Part shown: in pieces, positions 22,784-34,292 of the stretch
How positions within the stretch are numbered: position 1 is the stretch's first letter
Layout: each line of letters begins with the position of its first letter
NCBI RefSeq assembly: GCF_048544455.1
Contig: NC_133529.1
Location: forward strand, 56,952,271 to 57,016,270
Direction: 5' to 3'
DNA length: 64,000 nucleotides
Source of the DNA: Silene latifolia
Taxonomy: Eukaryota; Streptophyta; Magnoliopsida; Caryophyllales; Caryophyllaceae
Made by a program: the position numbers and the translations under genes
The notes under the pieces: model-generated
Database searches by the model: none
The model's input: only the letters and a program-made list of their open reading frames with translations
Told to the model about the DNA's origin: nothing

Positions 22784-24344
22784 ATGTTCTCCAAAGTTAT
22801 ACGTTTTGCAGACTTTAGGTCGTACGAATTACCGACCTCTGGGAATATCTTATATTCTCAACTAATCATCCCAGTAAGTAAGAAATAGTCAAGGAAAAAC
22901 ACGTACAGTTACACATTGAACAAACAACAACAATGAAAACTGAACAAAAAATAAACACGAGAAGGATATGCCTTGGGCCACTTTGGAGATAATTCATCCC
23001 ATGTAGTTTTTGACAACATCCACCCAAGCCCAGGAAAGAGATCAGGCCGGTAAAGCACATCCGCAAGAAAAAGAGTGTGCGCTGACTATATATTCTGGAC
23101 ATAGTATAATGGGATAGAAGATAATATAACAGTATTAAAGCCTTGATGATAAAATAGTTTGGGTCTTTTCACATGAACCATCCGTGTGATGCGGCAAAAT
23201 AAAATATAATAGAAGAGGAAGAAGATGAGACTAACCACAACAAAATGAGAAAGTGGAAAACATGAACAATCAGTGTGATGTGGTAAAACAAACTATAATA
23301 GAACAAGGAGAAGAAGAGAGTATCCGCAGAAAAATTTAAAAGTGAAACAAATGGAGGTTGGGGGAGCCAAAAGAGGAGGATGAAAGGGGAAACAGAAGTT
23401 CGAAGAAATAACATTAAAAACTGATAAACCTTGTAAAAGAGAGCTAAGAACAGATGGAAATGACAGAAATAAGTGTGAAGAAAAACCAAAAGACATTACA
23501 TCATTCAAACCTTAGAGAGAAGAAGAATAGCACCATGACTTACAAGGGTCATGCACAAACTGCTTCTGCCCATTGTCATTCTAAGAGGAAACCGCCATTA
23601 TTGACCTACCCATGGTCACCTCAAAGAATTAGACCACGATACACGAGCCTGAAAACAATTACAACAGTTAAAACTATACTAATTATGAAGGTTGTTTCAC
23701 ATATGAAACCGAAAATTAAATTTCCACGTAAAAAGGGTGAGTATCTTCAAATTTGTAATGAACTGATGATGAGAGAATGAGAGGCATGCATGTCTTTGTC
23801 TAGTGGATTTGCAGCAGCCTCAAAATACTTCAAAAAATCTAGAGCAATCTCCATATCATCTGAGTAAAACTTCAAGGGTCATTCCAACAACCACTATCAA
23901 AAAAAAATATAAGGTAAAGGTCTACGATCGCTTTTGAGACCAAGTAGTAACCAACTTCAAGAATTAGGACCTTGCTGAAACTGTGTTTGTACAGTAATTC
24001 ATCCAAATGTCCACTTATAATGATCTGGGATAGCAAACTTTGTCAAGTTGATGAAACAGTATTATCAATAACCACTAAAAGAGAAAAGAAAAAACCAACG
24101 TGCAATTTTATAGTATGTAATCAACTCCCCATACCTTTCTGTATGAATAGTTTCATGATCCAAATAATGTAATAATTTAAGATTGAATTCATGATAGACA
24201 TCGCAATTGGACAATACAATGGAAATGAAATTTTAGTATTACAAAATTCAAGCAAAAACATCACTAAGCATAGTTTCCTACCAACATGTAAGTTATCTGG
24301 TTAAAAGTAAGTGCCTTGTCTTTGACATTTGGGTTTGGACCATC
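22784..24344 (-). pseudogene. N-acetylglucosaminyltransferase I pseudogene (CGL1/GnTI-like)
   Basis: Six degenerate minus-strand exons match plant GnTI (GT13 family), the Golgi enzyme that adds the first GlcNAc of complex N-glycans. Exon 24279-24344: DGPNPNVKDKALTFNQITYM. Exon 23955-24024: HYKW, then after a frameshift DELLYKHSFSKVLILE. Exon 23791-23859: DDMEIALDFLKYFEAAA, keeping an EDD-type metal site. Exon 23544-23605: SIMAVSS, a stop where W is expected, then NDNGQKQFVHDP. Exon 22964-23060: VLYRPDLFPGLGWMLSKTTW and DELSPKWPKAY, with the acceptor AG changed to GG. Exon 22784-22838: a stop where Q is expected, then FVRPKVCKTYNFGEH. N-terminal membrane anchor and C-terminal exons are missing. 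Two nonsense codons, one frameshift and a lost acceptor mark it as dead. Introns are kept, so it is a genomic duplicate, not a retrocopy. Confidence 0.85.
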
Positions 24345-24466
24345 CTGCAGCATCAGTAAACCTTAAATATTCTACAAATCATTATTTAACACCTCAATGT
24401 TCCCAGAGATCATTTCCATAAAAATTATACGTGGGATATGAATAATGGATATGTTGACGCAGCATT

Positions 24467-25695
24467 TGTAATACTACGTATCCTGGCAGTTGGGTACTCG
24501 GTTAAGTAGGGGGCACTAGACCGAGTATGTTAGTTGAGTGTTATGATCAGGCTACTGATCTAGTGGCACTCGACCGAGTAGTGGTGGTATTTGGTCGAGT
24601 ACGGCGTACTCGGTTGAGTACGGTTGGGTACTCGGCCGAGTATCCGGTCTGTTACGGATACTTTTCCGCGGTTTCGATTAAATGATTGTGGATATAAAGA
24701 TAAATTCGTCAGTTTCTAAAATCATTTTTACAAAATCCCTAACTATGTTCTAAGCCTCTCAATCATCCTAATCGATTCCTAAGGAAGATCAAGCTCTTGT
24801 GAGTTTCGGGTTTGTCAGTTTCGCATCCATCGTGATAGCAAAGACTTCGTAGAGGAGCCGTTCTAGATCATTGATTTTAGTTACTTGGATTTTGAACAAG
24901 GTAGGGTTTCCCTACTCAGTATGATATTGTGTGATTATTGCTAAGATTGTGATTATTATGGAATGTGATTGCGATAATGTGATGGTGATATGGTAATTGG
25001 ATTGTGATATTGTGATATTGTGATGGTGATATTGTGATTGGATTGTGAGCCATATCGAGAGATGGTCTCATCCCCATTGTTCGCCTCTCGTGTCTCTCGA
25101 CGCAAGGGGGATGTGCACATTAATAGACTTGGGTTCACTCATTGCGATGAGCGGGGCTTAGGTGGTACGGTTGCGGTCCCCACTGACGGTGTGGGTTACC
25201 TGTTATGATGGGTAACCTGGCAGGGCTACTCACCTTGGTGTGTAGTCAGTTACTTGTTGTTGGAGTTGGAGATGGATGCTTGATTGTATGTTTGGTTACT
25301 TTGGCATGAGATTTTGATATTTGAATATTTGCTGACGTGTGTTTGGTTGTGTGTTGTTTTCTTATGTGCTCTACTGTGATCCATTTGATATTGCCGGCAA
25401 ATGGTGAGCAGTGATATTGACAGGTGTGGATATTTGAGCTAGCAGGCGGGTTTGGATTGGACAGCGATGATTCCGTCATTTTTCATAGCTTCCGCTGAGT
25501 TTAGATAGTTTTACTTTTAGATTAGTTTGTAATCGTGTTGGTTTTCAGAGACATGTAATCAGATTAATCTTTTCATCTATTTAAATGTTTCATTATGATC
25601 TATTTGATATACTTTACCTCGGGCAACCGAGATGGTAATGCTTCCATTGCTAAGGTAGGCCTTGGTAAGGCTCTTTGGTAAATGAGGGTGTTATA
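24467..25695 (+). mobile_element. 5' LTR of a gypsy element (1229 bp)
   Basis: It starts TGTAATACTACG and ends GGGTGTTATA, a mutated GGGTGTTACA, three bases before a Met-type primer site. It shares stretches with the minus-strand LTRs at 36363 and 45719: gggatgtgcacattaat, gatgagcggggcttaggtgg, ctcgggcaaccgagatggtaa. It is therefore a diverged member of the same family in the opposite orientation. It inserted next to the GnTI pseudogene. GCATT precedes it as a candidate 5-bp target site. Confidence 0.75.
24495..24650. repeat. TACTCGACCGAGTA word cluster at the start of U3
   Basis: Seven or so variants of tactcg(a/g)(c/t)cgagta lie between 28 and 185 bp from the LTR start. The central pair is mostly AC/GC/GT rather than the AT of the other element. 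Confidence 0.8.
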
Positions 25696-25698
25696 AAA

Positions 25699-25710
25699 TG
25701 GTATCAAAGC
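25699..25710 (+). other. Primer-binding site of the plus-strand gypsy element
   Basis: TGGTATCAAAGC, one base different from the Met-tRNA complement TGGTATCAGAGC, followed by gacgattttggaacct, which also follows the primer site of the element at 45704. Confidence 0.8.
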
Positions 25711-27683
25711 GACGATTTTGGAACCTAAAACCAATGAACTAATGAACGTAGGGTGTCTAAATAAAATGAACCCGGGCAGGAGTTGTTTGGAGCTACCGCA
25801 AAGGTTATGGAGATCGTTGTGTATGTGTGTTTGTACGTGCATGAATAGAGTGGTGTATGTGTATATTAGATTTGAAGTGTTGTGATGTGGATTAGTTTGA
25901 AGTGATGTGAAAGTTGTATAATGTGGTCATGTGCATTAATATGGGTATGTGGAGTGATGTGGTGATTTTGATGAGTAGTATAATTGGCATGAGTAAGTAG
26001 AGGAACTATGTGAATAGTACCGAATTGTGATATGTTTGGTTTGAATTTCATTTTTGATGAGATGCGATGCGTGTTATTCGGTAGGGAAGTATGAGCATGA
26101 ATGTGGTAAGAAAGGATGAACGTGACTTCTAGCATGTGTAGTGTATGATGTTGTGTTTAATTTACATGTTGGTATGATAAAAGCTCACCTATATACTAGT
26201 TTTAGAAGCATTGAGTTTCTATTGTTTTCCTTTTTGATGTTAAGTTGTTTTGTTAAGAAAATTCGATTTGTATGAAAACCGATTATAGAAGGGCTGCCTT
26301 AAAACTGTCATAAGTCAAGTTTTAAGAATGATATTTCTATGATTCTAACTTGAGGTGATAGCTTGTTCACTTACGATTCTAACGGTAGGTCACACGCCCA
26401 AAATAACCAAGAAACGAGTGAGATTTGGCTGTTTTACGAAAACTGGACGTTGCTGAGAACTGCGTAGGGTACTCGATCGAGTACACCTTTGTACTCGACC
26501 GAGTACACTTGGTACTCGACCGACTGCGGGTGTTTGTGATTGTGCAGTAGCTTCTGGAATGTGGCCACTCGACTGAGTAGAGTCAGTACTCGACCGAGTT
26601 CCTGTTATGTGACCGAATCCTATGACCAATTGTAATGTGTGGTGACAAGTATGTTGCGTAGTAAATAAATGGTGACATGGTTTGAGTAGTATGTGAACTG
26701 TATGGTGTGACTATATCGTGGACCAGAATAGAATATGTGGTATAATGTGAGCCTTCATAATACTTTAAATGTGATGTCAAGTTGTTTAATTTGGATATGT
26801 TAAATGCTTGGGAAAGTACTTGGGGGAAAACAAGTACGGTAATATAAGGGAATGCTATAATAGGAGCTGCAAATTTATTTCTGTCTCAGATTCTGCCTCT
26901 TAATTGTGTTGGCTGCCATCTCGTACCTGATTAAGATATGTGTATGAAATATTTTATACATGATAGCCCTGTGAGTTAGCTTGCATTTGCCATTGGTTTC
27001 AAGCTAATACGAATTACTGTTTAAGAGAAACAAATATTTTAGTGAACAATGGTCAGAATGTTGCTGCACAGTGTTAATTTCGACCCACAATTTTATAAAA
27101 ATAATTTTTCATTTGAAATGTGTGCAAGCTTTCTGGGTAATTCTAACTCTCTTGTTTAATAGACTCGTAGATATTTCCGAATTGGTAAACCACATTTGAT
27201 ATTGTTGTATCATTGTTTGATTATGATTTTTACAAGTTGACCTTGGATTGCGACAAAATGCTAATAAAATTCTGGTAGGACCTATTAGTTTGCGAAAATC
27301 CTTGTAGATTGATTATTTACATTTGGACTTAATTCCAACTCTTCCTTTTCAATGACTCTCTGTATCCTCTAAAAGGTATAACAACTCATAATGTGGTTGA
27401 ATGACTATTTATTCGTGATTTTTCGAAGTGGCCGCATGTTTTGTAGTATTTGCGAATGTGTGTTTTGATTAATTAGACAGTGATTTGTTAATGCAAGAAT
27501 TAGCTAGTTAACATGGCGATGCGGATGAATCTGATTTGAAAATGTATATAATGGATATGAGACTATAAATGACTTGACCATTGCATGAATTAGAATTTGC
27601 ATGATAAAGAATATGTAACGGTTAATGAGGAAAACAAAAACATGGATGATAATTGAATGATTTGTACAGGTTGAATTGTCGAG

Positions 27684-27689
<6 letters not shown>
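25711..27689 (+). mobile_element. Leader/internal remnant of the gypsy element, non-coding
   Basis: Begins with gtctaaataaaatgaacc-type leader sequence shared with the minus-strand sister element (45560-45700). No gag or pol frame and no second LTR is present, so it is truncated before the microsatellite at 27690. Confidence 0.55.
26468..26603. repeat. TCGATCGA/TCGACCGA word cluster in the leader
   Basis: Five copies (ggtactcgatcgagtac, tgtactcgaccgagtac and variants) lie about 770-910 bp downstream of the LTR, a position matched by the cluster at 44571-44755 in the sister element. Confidence 0.85.

Positions 27690-27776
<87 letters not shown>
27690..27776. repeat. (TA)n then (GA)n microsatellite
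   Basis: About 26 TA units run directly into about 17 GA units. Confidence 0.95.
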
Positions 27777-27789
27777 TTTTGGGATCTGG

Positions 27790-28052
27790 TGAGAACTCCT
27801 AAATATTTGCAGATTGCGGAATCAATACAATATCACGCTTTATTCAATACAATATCAGAGGTTCTTCAATAAAATATCACAAAAACAGCCAAAAAACACA
27901 AAGGAAATCCGCGCGGGTCGCGGGAAATCTTCGCGGGTCACCCGTGTTTTTTTTTCCCACCCTTCCCCTTTCTTGGCTACGTGGCGTGATCTAGGCCCTC
28001 CATTTTTGGATCCAATGGCTGAGATTGATCCGCAATCCTCAAATATATGAGG

Positions 28053-28055
<3 letters not shown>
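27790..28055. mobile_element. Small inverted-repeat element between microsatellites
   Basis: The left end reads aaatatttgcagattgcgga and the right end, complemented, tatttgaggattgcggatca: inverted repeats of about 25 bp. The interior has repeated caatacaatatca words and a GC-rich gcgcgggtcgcggg block. No gene. The superfamily cannot be set because target duplications are hidden in the flanking TA tracts. Confidence 0.5.

Positions 28056-28111
<56 letters not shown>
28056..28111. repeat. (TA)n microsatellite
   Basis: About 27 TA units separating the small inverted-repeat element from the Mutator-like region. Confidence 0.95.
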
Positions 28112-28114
<3 letters not shown>

Positions 28115-28246
28115 AAGTTCTAATAAATCCTTCATAATATTTGAGTCCCTAAGTCCTTATTAGAGCCATAGGATCTTCTAAATGAACCGTCTGGATGAAG
28201 GGAGTAATATAGGCTGATTAGGCATTGGAAAAAAAATAGGGTTAGC

Positions 28247-28248
<2 letters not shown>

Positions 28249-28281
<33 letters not shown>
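28249..28281. repeat. (GA)n microsatellite
   Basis: Sixteen or so GA dinucleotides. Confidence 0.95.
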
Positions 28282-28283
<2 letters not shown>

Positions 28284-29039
28284 GTGTCAGGGGACAAAGC
28301 TATTACCCACTGTTTACTTGTCAACATGCATGTACTTTCTATAACATTTCCTCAACACAATATCAACAACCACCACCAAAATTAAAGCACACAAAAAAAA
28401 CATCAAATTTCTTCCTCTTTTTCATGGCGATAACATCCCAAAATCGCGCTTCAATAAAATTTAAAATCCCGTTTCAATAAATTTTAAAATGCCAACAAGA
28501 ACAACAATTTGCTAGCTCGCGATAATCTTACATGGTCATAATTTCTAGCAAATAAAGTAATTTTTTTTTATCCTACAATTTTCAGCATATCAAAGGTACA
28601 CGAAGTTCCTGAGTCAACAACAACAACAAACCTGATAAAGTGCATACTCCAACATCAACAATGACTGACATGCAAATTGTAACAGTGATCGATGGTAATT
28701 ATTAACATCTAATAATTCTTTTATCTGTTTATGTTTTATAAATCTAAACTCCCTATATTAAAAATGAAATACTTGAAAACAATGAAGATACACACATTGG
28801 TCATTAAAGTTACAGTAGAGTGTACAACAAGTTTTGTGCTGTAACCTAATTCAGGTACAGTGTAAAATTCTTGAGATCAATGAGTATGTAGTTAAAAAGA
28901 GTGAATTGTTTGTATTTTGGTAATAGGTTTAAGTTTGACTTTAGGTTCAAAGATTACATTTTTTTTCCCGCTAGAATTTACATATGAACACGTGTGTTTG
29001 AAAATACGCTTTTTGTTACTTGAAATTAAACATATTTCA

Positions 29040-29620
29040 GTTAAAATTACAATTTCTGAAATTAGAGTTACATCATGGAAAAGATAAAACTATTCTATTG
29101 CAGTAATGGATAAGTTACACTTTAATTCACTGAAGTTACAATTTTCTTGATTAAAGTTACACTTATTTGGGTCATTAGATAAATGTTTGCTATGCTGATT
29201 CCTTAAAGTACATCATACATTTTAAACTATAATTTGCCACAAATCTTTGGAATTACACCATTGTCGACTAGAGTTACATTTCTTTGCACTAAAATTATGC
29301 TTTGTTGAAATTACACTTTTATTCACTGAAATTACACTTATTATTGTTAAAATTACACTAATATTTGGAATTACAACATTGTCGACTAGAATTACACTTT
29401 TATTCACTGAAGTTACACTTTTGTTTGTTAAAGTTACACTAATCTTTGGAATTACAACATTGTCGACTAGAATTACACTTTTATTCACTAAAGTTACACT
29501 TTTGTTTGTTAAAGTTACACTAATGTTTAAGTTACACTTTAGGTCTAGATGACAGTTGTACTTTTTGTTGTCTTCTGTTTAAATTTGAATTTTCTTTATT
29601 AAAATTACATATTTGTTTTC
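29040..29620 (+). repeat. AATTACACTT word array (FAR1 side)
   Basis: More than twenty copies of aattacactt or agttacactt alternate with short T-rich spacers such as ttgtttgttaa, some in longer duplicated blocks (actttggaattacaacattg repeats at about 29350 and 29440). The word reads on the plus strand, the same strand as the FAR1 fragment beside it. Confidence 0.9.
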
Positions 29621-29631
29621 TAAGATGAAGC

Positions 29632-30130
29632 TTGTGGAGAATATTGTTTCAACCATTGACAGATACTGCTCAGGACAATAGCAAAAGAAAGCCAAATGAG
29701 GAGGAATTTTGCAGGGTAGTAGAAGAAAAGTTTACACCATATATTGGGCAGGAATTTTTGGAAATCGAGGAAGCAGTGACATTCTATAAGATCTTTGCAA
29801 TTGCTTACGGTTTCGATATACGGAAATACACGACCAAAAGATGGCGTGATGGGGCAATCAAGTCAAAGCTGTTGGTTTGCAACCGAGAGAGGTTCAAATA
29901 TAAAAAAGAAATAGAGAGAAGTGGGCGTCAGGATGGGGTGCGAAAGCACAAAGTCAGGCGCGTGGGATGCAAAGCGAGGATTAGACTATTTATGAAGAAT
30001 GGGGGTTATTCATTGATCGCTTTCATGCAGGACACAACCATGAGCTCATATCAGCCAGGGACAGAGAGTTTCAGAAGCTCTCATGCAAATTAACAGATTA
30101 TCACAAAATGATTATCCTTTATAATTATAG
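29632..30130 (+). pseudogene. FAR1-type DNA-binding domain fragment
   Basis: The frame from 29632 contains FYKIFAIAYGFDIRKYTTKR, KLLVCNRERFKYKKE and RRVGCKARIRLF, the order and spacing of the FAR1/WRKY-GCM1-like zinc finger of FHY3/FAR1 proteins and related MULE transposases. The expected HNH zinc ligand (AGHNHELIS) appears only after a frameshift near 30027, followed by a donor-like GGTGAG at about 30130. The transposase core is absent. It sits between AATTACACTT arrays that could be introns or untranslated sequence. A copy of its last 45 bp (attatc..aaaat.attatcc) recurs at 30468-30510. Confidence 0.75.
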
Positions 30131-30169
30131 GGTGAGTGCTTGAGGTAGTCTTTGGCTCTCTATTTATGA

Positions 30170-30675
30170 CACCAATCTATGGAATTACACTTTTATTATC
30201 TAACATTACACTTTTGTTTATTACAGTTATACTTATTTGGAATTACACTTTTGTCTGTTAGAATTACACTTTGTTCTATTAAAATTACACTTATTTATAT
30301 TGTGCTGAAATTACACTTTTGATTGTTAAAATTACACTTTTGATTGTTAGAATTACACTTTTTTATATTGCAGTTACACTTATTTATATAGTGCTGAAAT
30401 TTCAGTTTTTATGTTACAGTTACACTTACGTATATCATTCATTTACAACTGAAATGCAACTGAACTGATTATCATAAAATCATTATCCTTTATAATTATA
30501 GGGTGTGTCATCTAGTTAGCCTTTTATTACAATTACACTTATTTGGAATTACACTTTTGTCCGTTAGAATTACACTGTTTTCTATTACAGTTACACTTAT
30601 TTATTTAGTGCTGGAATTACACTTTTGATTGTAAAAATTACACTTTTGACTGTTAGAATTACACTTTTTGATGGC
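30170..30675 (+). repeat. AATTACACTT word array continued
   Basis: About eighteen further copies on the plus strand run up to the 3' end of the convergent Ulp1 module. The orientation of the word switches on the far side of that module. Confidence 0.9.
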
Positions 30676-31493
30676 AAGAATTGGAGGACAACGTACAATT
30701 AAACAAGTCGCCTTTCCCATGAGTGATCTGTCCAAATCTGCATGCCGCTGGTGGTTAAGCAAGTCAATGGTCCGTGCTCTGGAGTTGATACATACACATG
30801 CCCAATGGTCGCTGATGTTGAATGGGACAAAGAGTAAATCTGTATTCATGTCAGCAGTTCGATTACTGTCCACGATGAAGGTGTCCCACACGTTGAACAG
30901 TTTATCACAAAGGTTCTCTTGATGTGTGCTTGTGCCCTGCTGCTCAAAAGTCCCCAGCAATACAAGCAACATCTCCTAAACAAGCAAACAGTGACCATTA
31001 ACTATAAGTAACAGCATTTAGTGAAAGTATAACTCTAATAAGAAAAACTGACTGCTTATAAAGTGTAACTGTATCACAAAAAAGTGTAAGAAATGTGTAA
31101 CTACAGAACAAAGTTGAATGACCAAAGCACGTATAAATAAAACTATATAAGAGTAACTTTAATTACCATGTGCCTGATACCGAGAAATGCCATCCTTGCC
31201 TCTTTACCGTATTCCTCCTTCTCTAACTGGTTCAGCAATATCGACCAACACTCGATCACATTCCCCGACATTGGTCTATAAGGGGCCATAGACATTAGGT
31301 CCTTCCTCTGTAGCTGAGCGTGCCTAGTGTACCAAACTAATTGCTCACTGCGAACGTAATAACATAAAACAAAACTGAGTGAAAAATTGTCATTTTCAGA
31401 TAGCGTCATTTGATAGGTGAAATTCATGAAAACAGACCCATCATCGAAATTTTGGTCATCCACCAAACTGACCCACAAAATATCCTTTATCAA
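30676..31493 (-). pseudogene. Ulp1 (C48) protease module B, truncated
   Basis: The upstream exon 31143-31493 has LVWYTRHAQLQRKDLMSMAP and SGNVIECWSILLN ending RMAFLGIRHMV. The downstream exon 30676-30972 has LFVPFNISDHWACVCINS followed by RARTIDLLNHQ. These are the first half of the SUMO-protease fold seen in plant MULE-borne Ulp1 proteins, including the catalytic H (SDHWACV) and D (TIDL). The half with the catalytic cysteine is missing: the sequence runs into the AATTACACTT array. This is therefore a truncated second copy beside module A. Confidence 0.75.
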
Positions 31494-31500
31494 ACTTTGG
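31388..31500. repeat. Segment duplicated at 31730-31845
   Basis: taggtgaaattcatgaaaac, cccatcatcgaaattttggt and atatcctttatcaaactttg occur in both places. In translation both give VDDQNFDDGSVFMNF. The duplication joins the tail of Ulp1 module A to the start of module B. Confidence 0.85.
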
Positions 31501-31735
31501 TTGTAACTTCAACCAGACTATATAAATAAGTATAACTGTAATATTAAAAAGTATAATTCTAGCAGACAAAAGTATAATTTTAACAATCAAATGTGTAATT
31601 TCAGTACTATATAAATAAGTGTAACTGTAATGGTAAAAAGTGTAATTCTATTAACAGAAACTGTAATTCTAACAACAGAAAGTGTAATTTTAAAAATCAA
31701 AAGTGTAATTTTAACAATTAAATCAAAACTAGGTG
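31500..31735 (-). repeat. AATTACACTT words on the minus strand
   Basis: About nine copies, written aagtgtaatt on the plus strand, lie between the Ulp1 modules. Confidence 0.85.
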
Positions 31736-31813
31736 AAATTCATGAAAACTGACCCATCATCGAAATTTTGGTCATCCACCAAACAGTAGTCAGCAACGTG
31801 CTTTCTGAACGTT

Positions 31814-33777
31814 TTAATATCCTTTATCAAACTTTGGTTGTTCCGGAGCAGCTTGAGTCTTGGCACCACCACTACGACAGTCAAGTGAACAACCCAACCC
31901 ATCCCCCTTCCCACGAGGGTGGCTCTTTACGGCAGATAGTTTTTGGCCAGAAGGTGGCCGCATACTAACAGGCGTAACTACCAGGGCGGTCTCTTCAGGA
32001 TCTGAAGCACTGACATGCTTGCTGGTGCTAGCCCCGATATCAGCAACTGTTTTTCTCTTGTTGGCATCCAAGTTGATAGTCAGTGGATGAGAAGCAACCT
32101 CTCTAAAAGCATCAACACGGCGTAATACATCTTCCCATTCGTTGTTAATGTCACATAGGACAAGGGTTGCCGCAATCTCAGCACGAAACAGGTTCATATT
32201 CACAGCTTTCCCAAGGCCACATTCAAACAGGTTCCCAAAATAAAACATCAGTGTAAGCATCATATAAACACCACAGTCATTTCTCGAATAACCAACTTTT
32301 TGCCAACTGAATTGAATGTTAACGAGCTTAAAATCAGCGACCTTTGAGCCTTTAGACAGACCTTTACTCACCAACGCAACCTGATATATGCATATACATG
32401 TGTGTGTGTGTGTGTGTGTGTTAGGTAGACAGTTCTTTAAAAAAAATGATTTCTCAAAATTGAGTACTTCATAGAAAAATTACCGTAATAAGTGCAATCC
32501 CACCATAAGGCAGCTTTTCTAAGTCTTCATCATACTTACGGTTGTCAAGGTACTCAATTTGCTCGGTTAAGAAGTTAATGCACACACACGTTTGTAATGA
32601 TCACCATCACCGGATAATACAGGGAGAAAGATCTGAACATATATATGTAATGTTTAGCCAAACATTGTACAGAATAATGCTACACATGCCCTATCTTGAA
32701 ATATGAAGAACTCACCATATCTGAGTCAAGCTGAAATGGTGAAGAACAGGTATCAGCCCAAGTGTCCCAGCCACCGAAAACATCTTCATCTTTATTCAAC
32801 ACTTTTCCTTTCTTCTTGTCCTTCCAAATATACCGCGCCCAGTCCTAATGTTGCAATAAGAAAGATGATGTTGTCAGAAAGGGTTGATAAATAGCCTTTT
32901 TGTAATACAGGAAAAGTATAACTTTAGACCCAAAAAGTGTAATTTTAATGACATTTTGTGTAACTTCAATTTAAATAAAGATAACTTTGACCAAAAAAAG
33001 TGTAATTCTATTCTAAGGAATGACACTTTTATCAAAATTGTTCCCAACCATAATGTAGGAATTACCCTGCAACACAAATTTAATTAACAGTAGAATAACT
33101 TACTGTGTGAGTCATGCCGAAGAAACAACGGGATACAGCTATAGGCTTCCTGATATGGTTGAGAAGTAGGCACCAACCATCAATTACACTGGTCATAATT
33201 TGATGCGTAGGCCTCAGAGTGGCAATGTTTTCCCGGGTTATGAATAAAAACTCGTTAAATGTTACCAAATGTTCCCTACAAAATTGATATTTAATTAGCA
33301 AAAACAAACTCAATATATACATAACCATTTATAAGAACGAAATGCATCAATTACTCATAATTTGTCAAACGCATCTGATTCATTAAATGCATAATCAATC
33401 ACATTTTTCCTCGTACTGAACACTGGGTCAAGGGCATGGTGACTCCATTTCGATACGAACGTGACGATCTTCTGGTCAGGAGCAGGTGCACCGCAGTCTA
33501 TCGAACAACCAAGATTCTCAATGACGTGCTCCATGCAGGGTAAGACCTCGGTTGAGTGAAGTAAAAATGGATGGTAGCTTAGATGGCTATATGGCACGTA
33601 CAGTTCTGGGATATGGATCTCCACATGCGTTGCCCCTGCAACATCCCCTGCCGCAACCTCACCAGTCTCAGACTCCCCTTTCTCTTGACCCACAGCGCAA
33701 CGATACGCTTCATCTAACTCTGCAGTGGAATATACAGTGCATGTAAACTCGAGTGACTTTACGGGCGAATCCTGCAC
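31814..33777 (-). pseudogene. Ulp1 (C48) protease module A, with all catalytic motifs
   Basis: Minus-strand exons in order. 33355-33777: ELDEAYRCAVGQEKG, then a structured stretch ending IVTFVSKWSHHALDPVFSTR. 33080-33328: VTFNEFLFITRENIATL, IDGWCLLLNHIRKP. About 32700-32850: DWARYIWKDKKKGKV, GGWDTWADT. 32483-32637: IFLPVLSGDGDHYKRVC with the catalytic H, then after a 2-nt slip in a GT run INFLTEQIEYLDNRKYDED with the D. 31814-32374: IQFSWQKVGYSRNDCGVYMM with the Q region and the cysteine of NDCGVY, then FRAEIAATLVLCDIN. Ulp1 proteases cleave SUMO from proteins; MULE-borne copies have unknown substrates. The slip and uncertain splicing suggest it is not functional. Confidence 0.75.
32399..32421. 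repeat. (TG)n microsatellite in a Ulp1 intron
   Basis: Eleven TG units between the exons carrying the catalytic D and C. Confidence 0.9.
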
Positions 33778-33789
33778 GTTAACTTCAAC

Positions 33790-34290
33790 TGCAGTTGAAC
33801 AATAGTGACACTTAGTAAATTTAAAAGTGTAATTCTAGATACAAAAATAAACACTTTATGGAAAGAAAGTATAACTTCAACCAGACTATATAAATAAGTG
33901 AAACTGTAATATTAAAAAGTGTAATTCTAGCAGACAAAAGTATAATTTTAACAATCAAAAGTGTAATTTCAGTACTATATAAATAAGTGTAACTGTAATG
34001 GTAAAAAGTATAATTCTAATAACAGAAACTGTAATTCTAACAACAAAAAGTGTAATTTTAAAAATGAAAAGTGTTATTTTAACAAATAAAGTGTAATGGT
34101 AAAAACTGTAATTCTAACAACGAAAAGTGTAATCTTACAACCAAAAGTGTAATTTCAGTACTATATGAATAAGTGTAACTATAATGGTAAAAGAGTAATT
34201 CTAACAACAAAAAGTGTAATTGCAATAATCAAAAAGTGTAACTCCAACAGAATTGAAACTCTAACCACTCAAAAAGTAACTGCATATCAA
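33790..34290 (-). repeat. AATTACACTT word array (Ulp1 side)
   Basis: More than twenty copies of aagtgtaatt and variants on the plus strand, meaning AATTACACTT on the strand that encodes Ulp1. A 90-bp block (gactatataaataagtg to tcagtactatataaataagt) is nearly identical to 31510-31630. Confidence 0.9.
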
Positions 34291-34292
34291 AA

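Noticed and set aside
23169..23508. Hydrophobic 106- and 71-aa minus-strand frames
   Set aside because: They lie in introns of the GnTI pseudogene and are composed of T-rich sequence; the known exons flank them.
29222..29552. Overlapping plus and minus ORFs of repeated ITLLFTEVTLLF or VILVDNVVIP peptides
   Set aside because: They are translations of the AATTACACTT array, not proteins.
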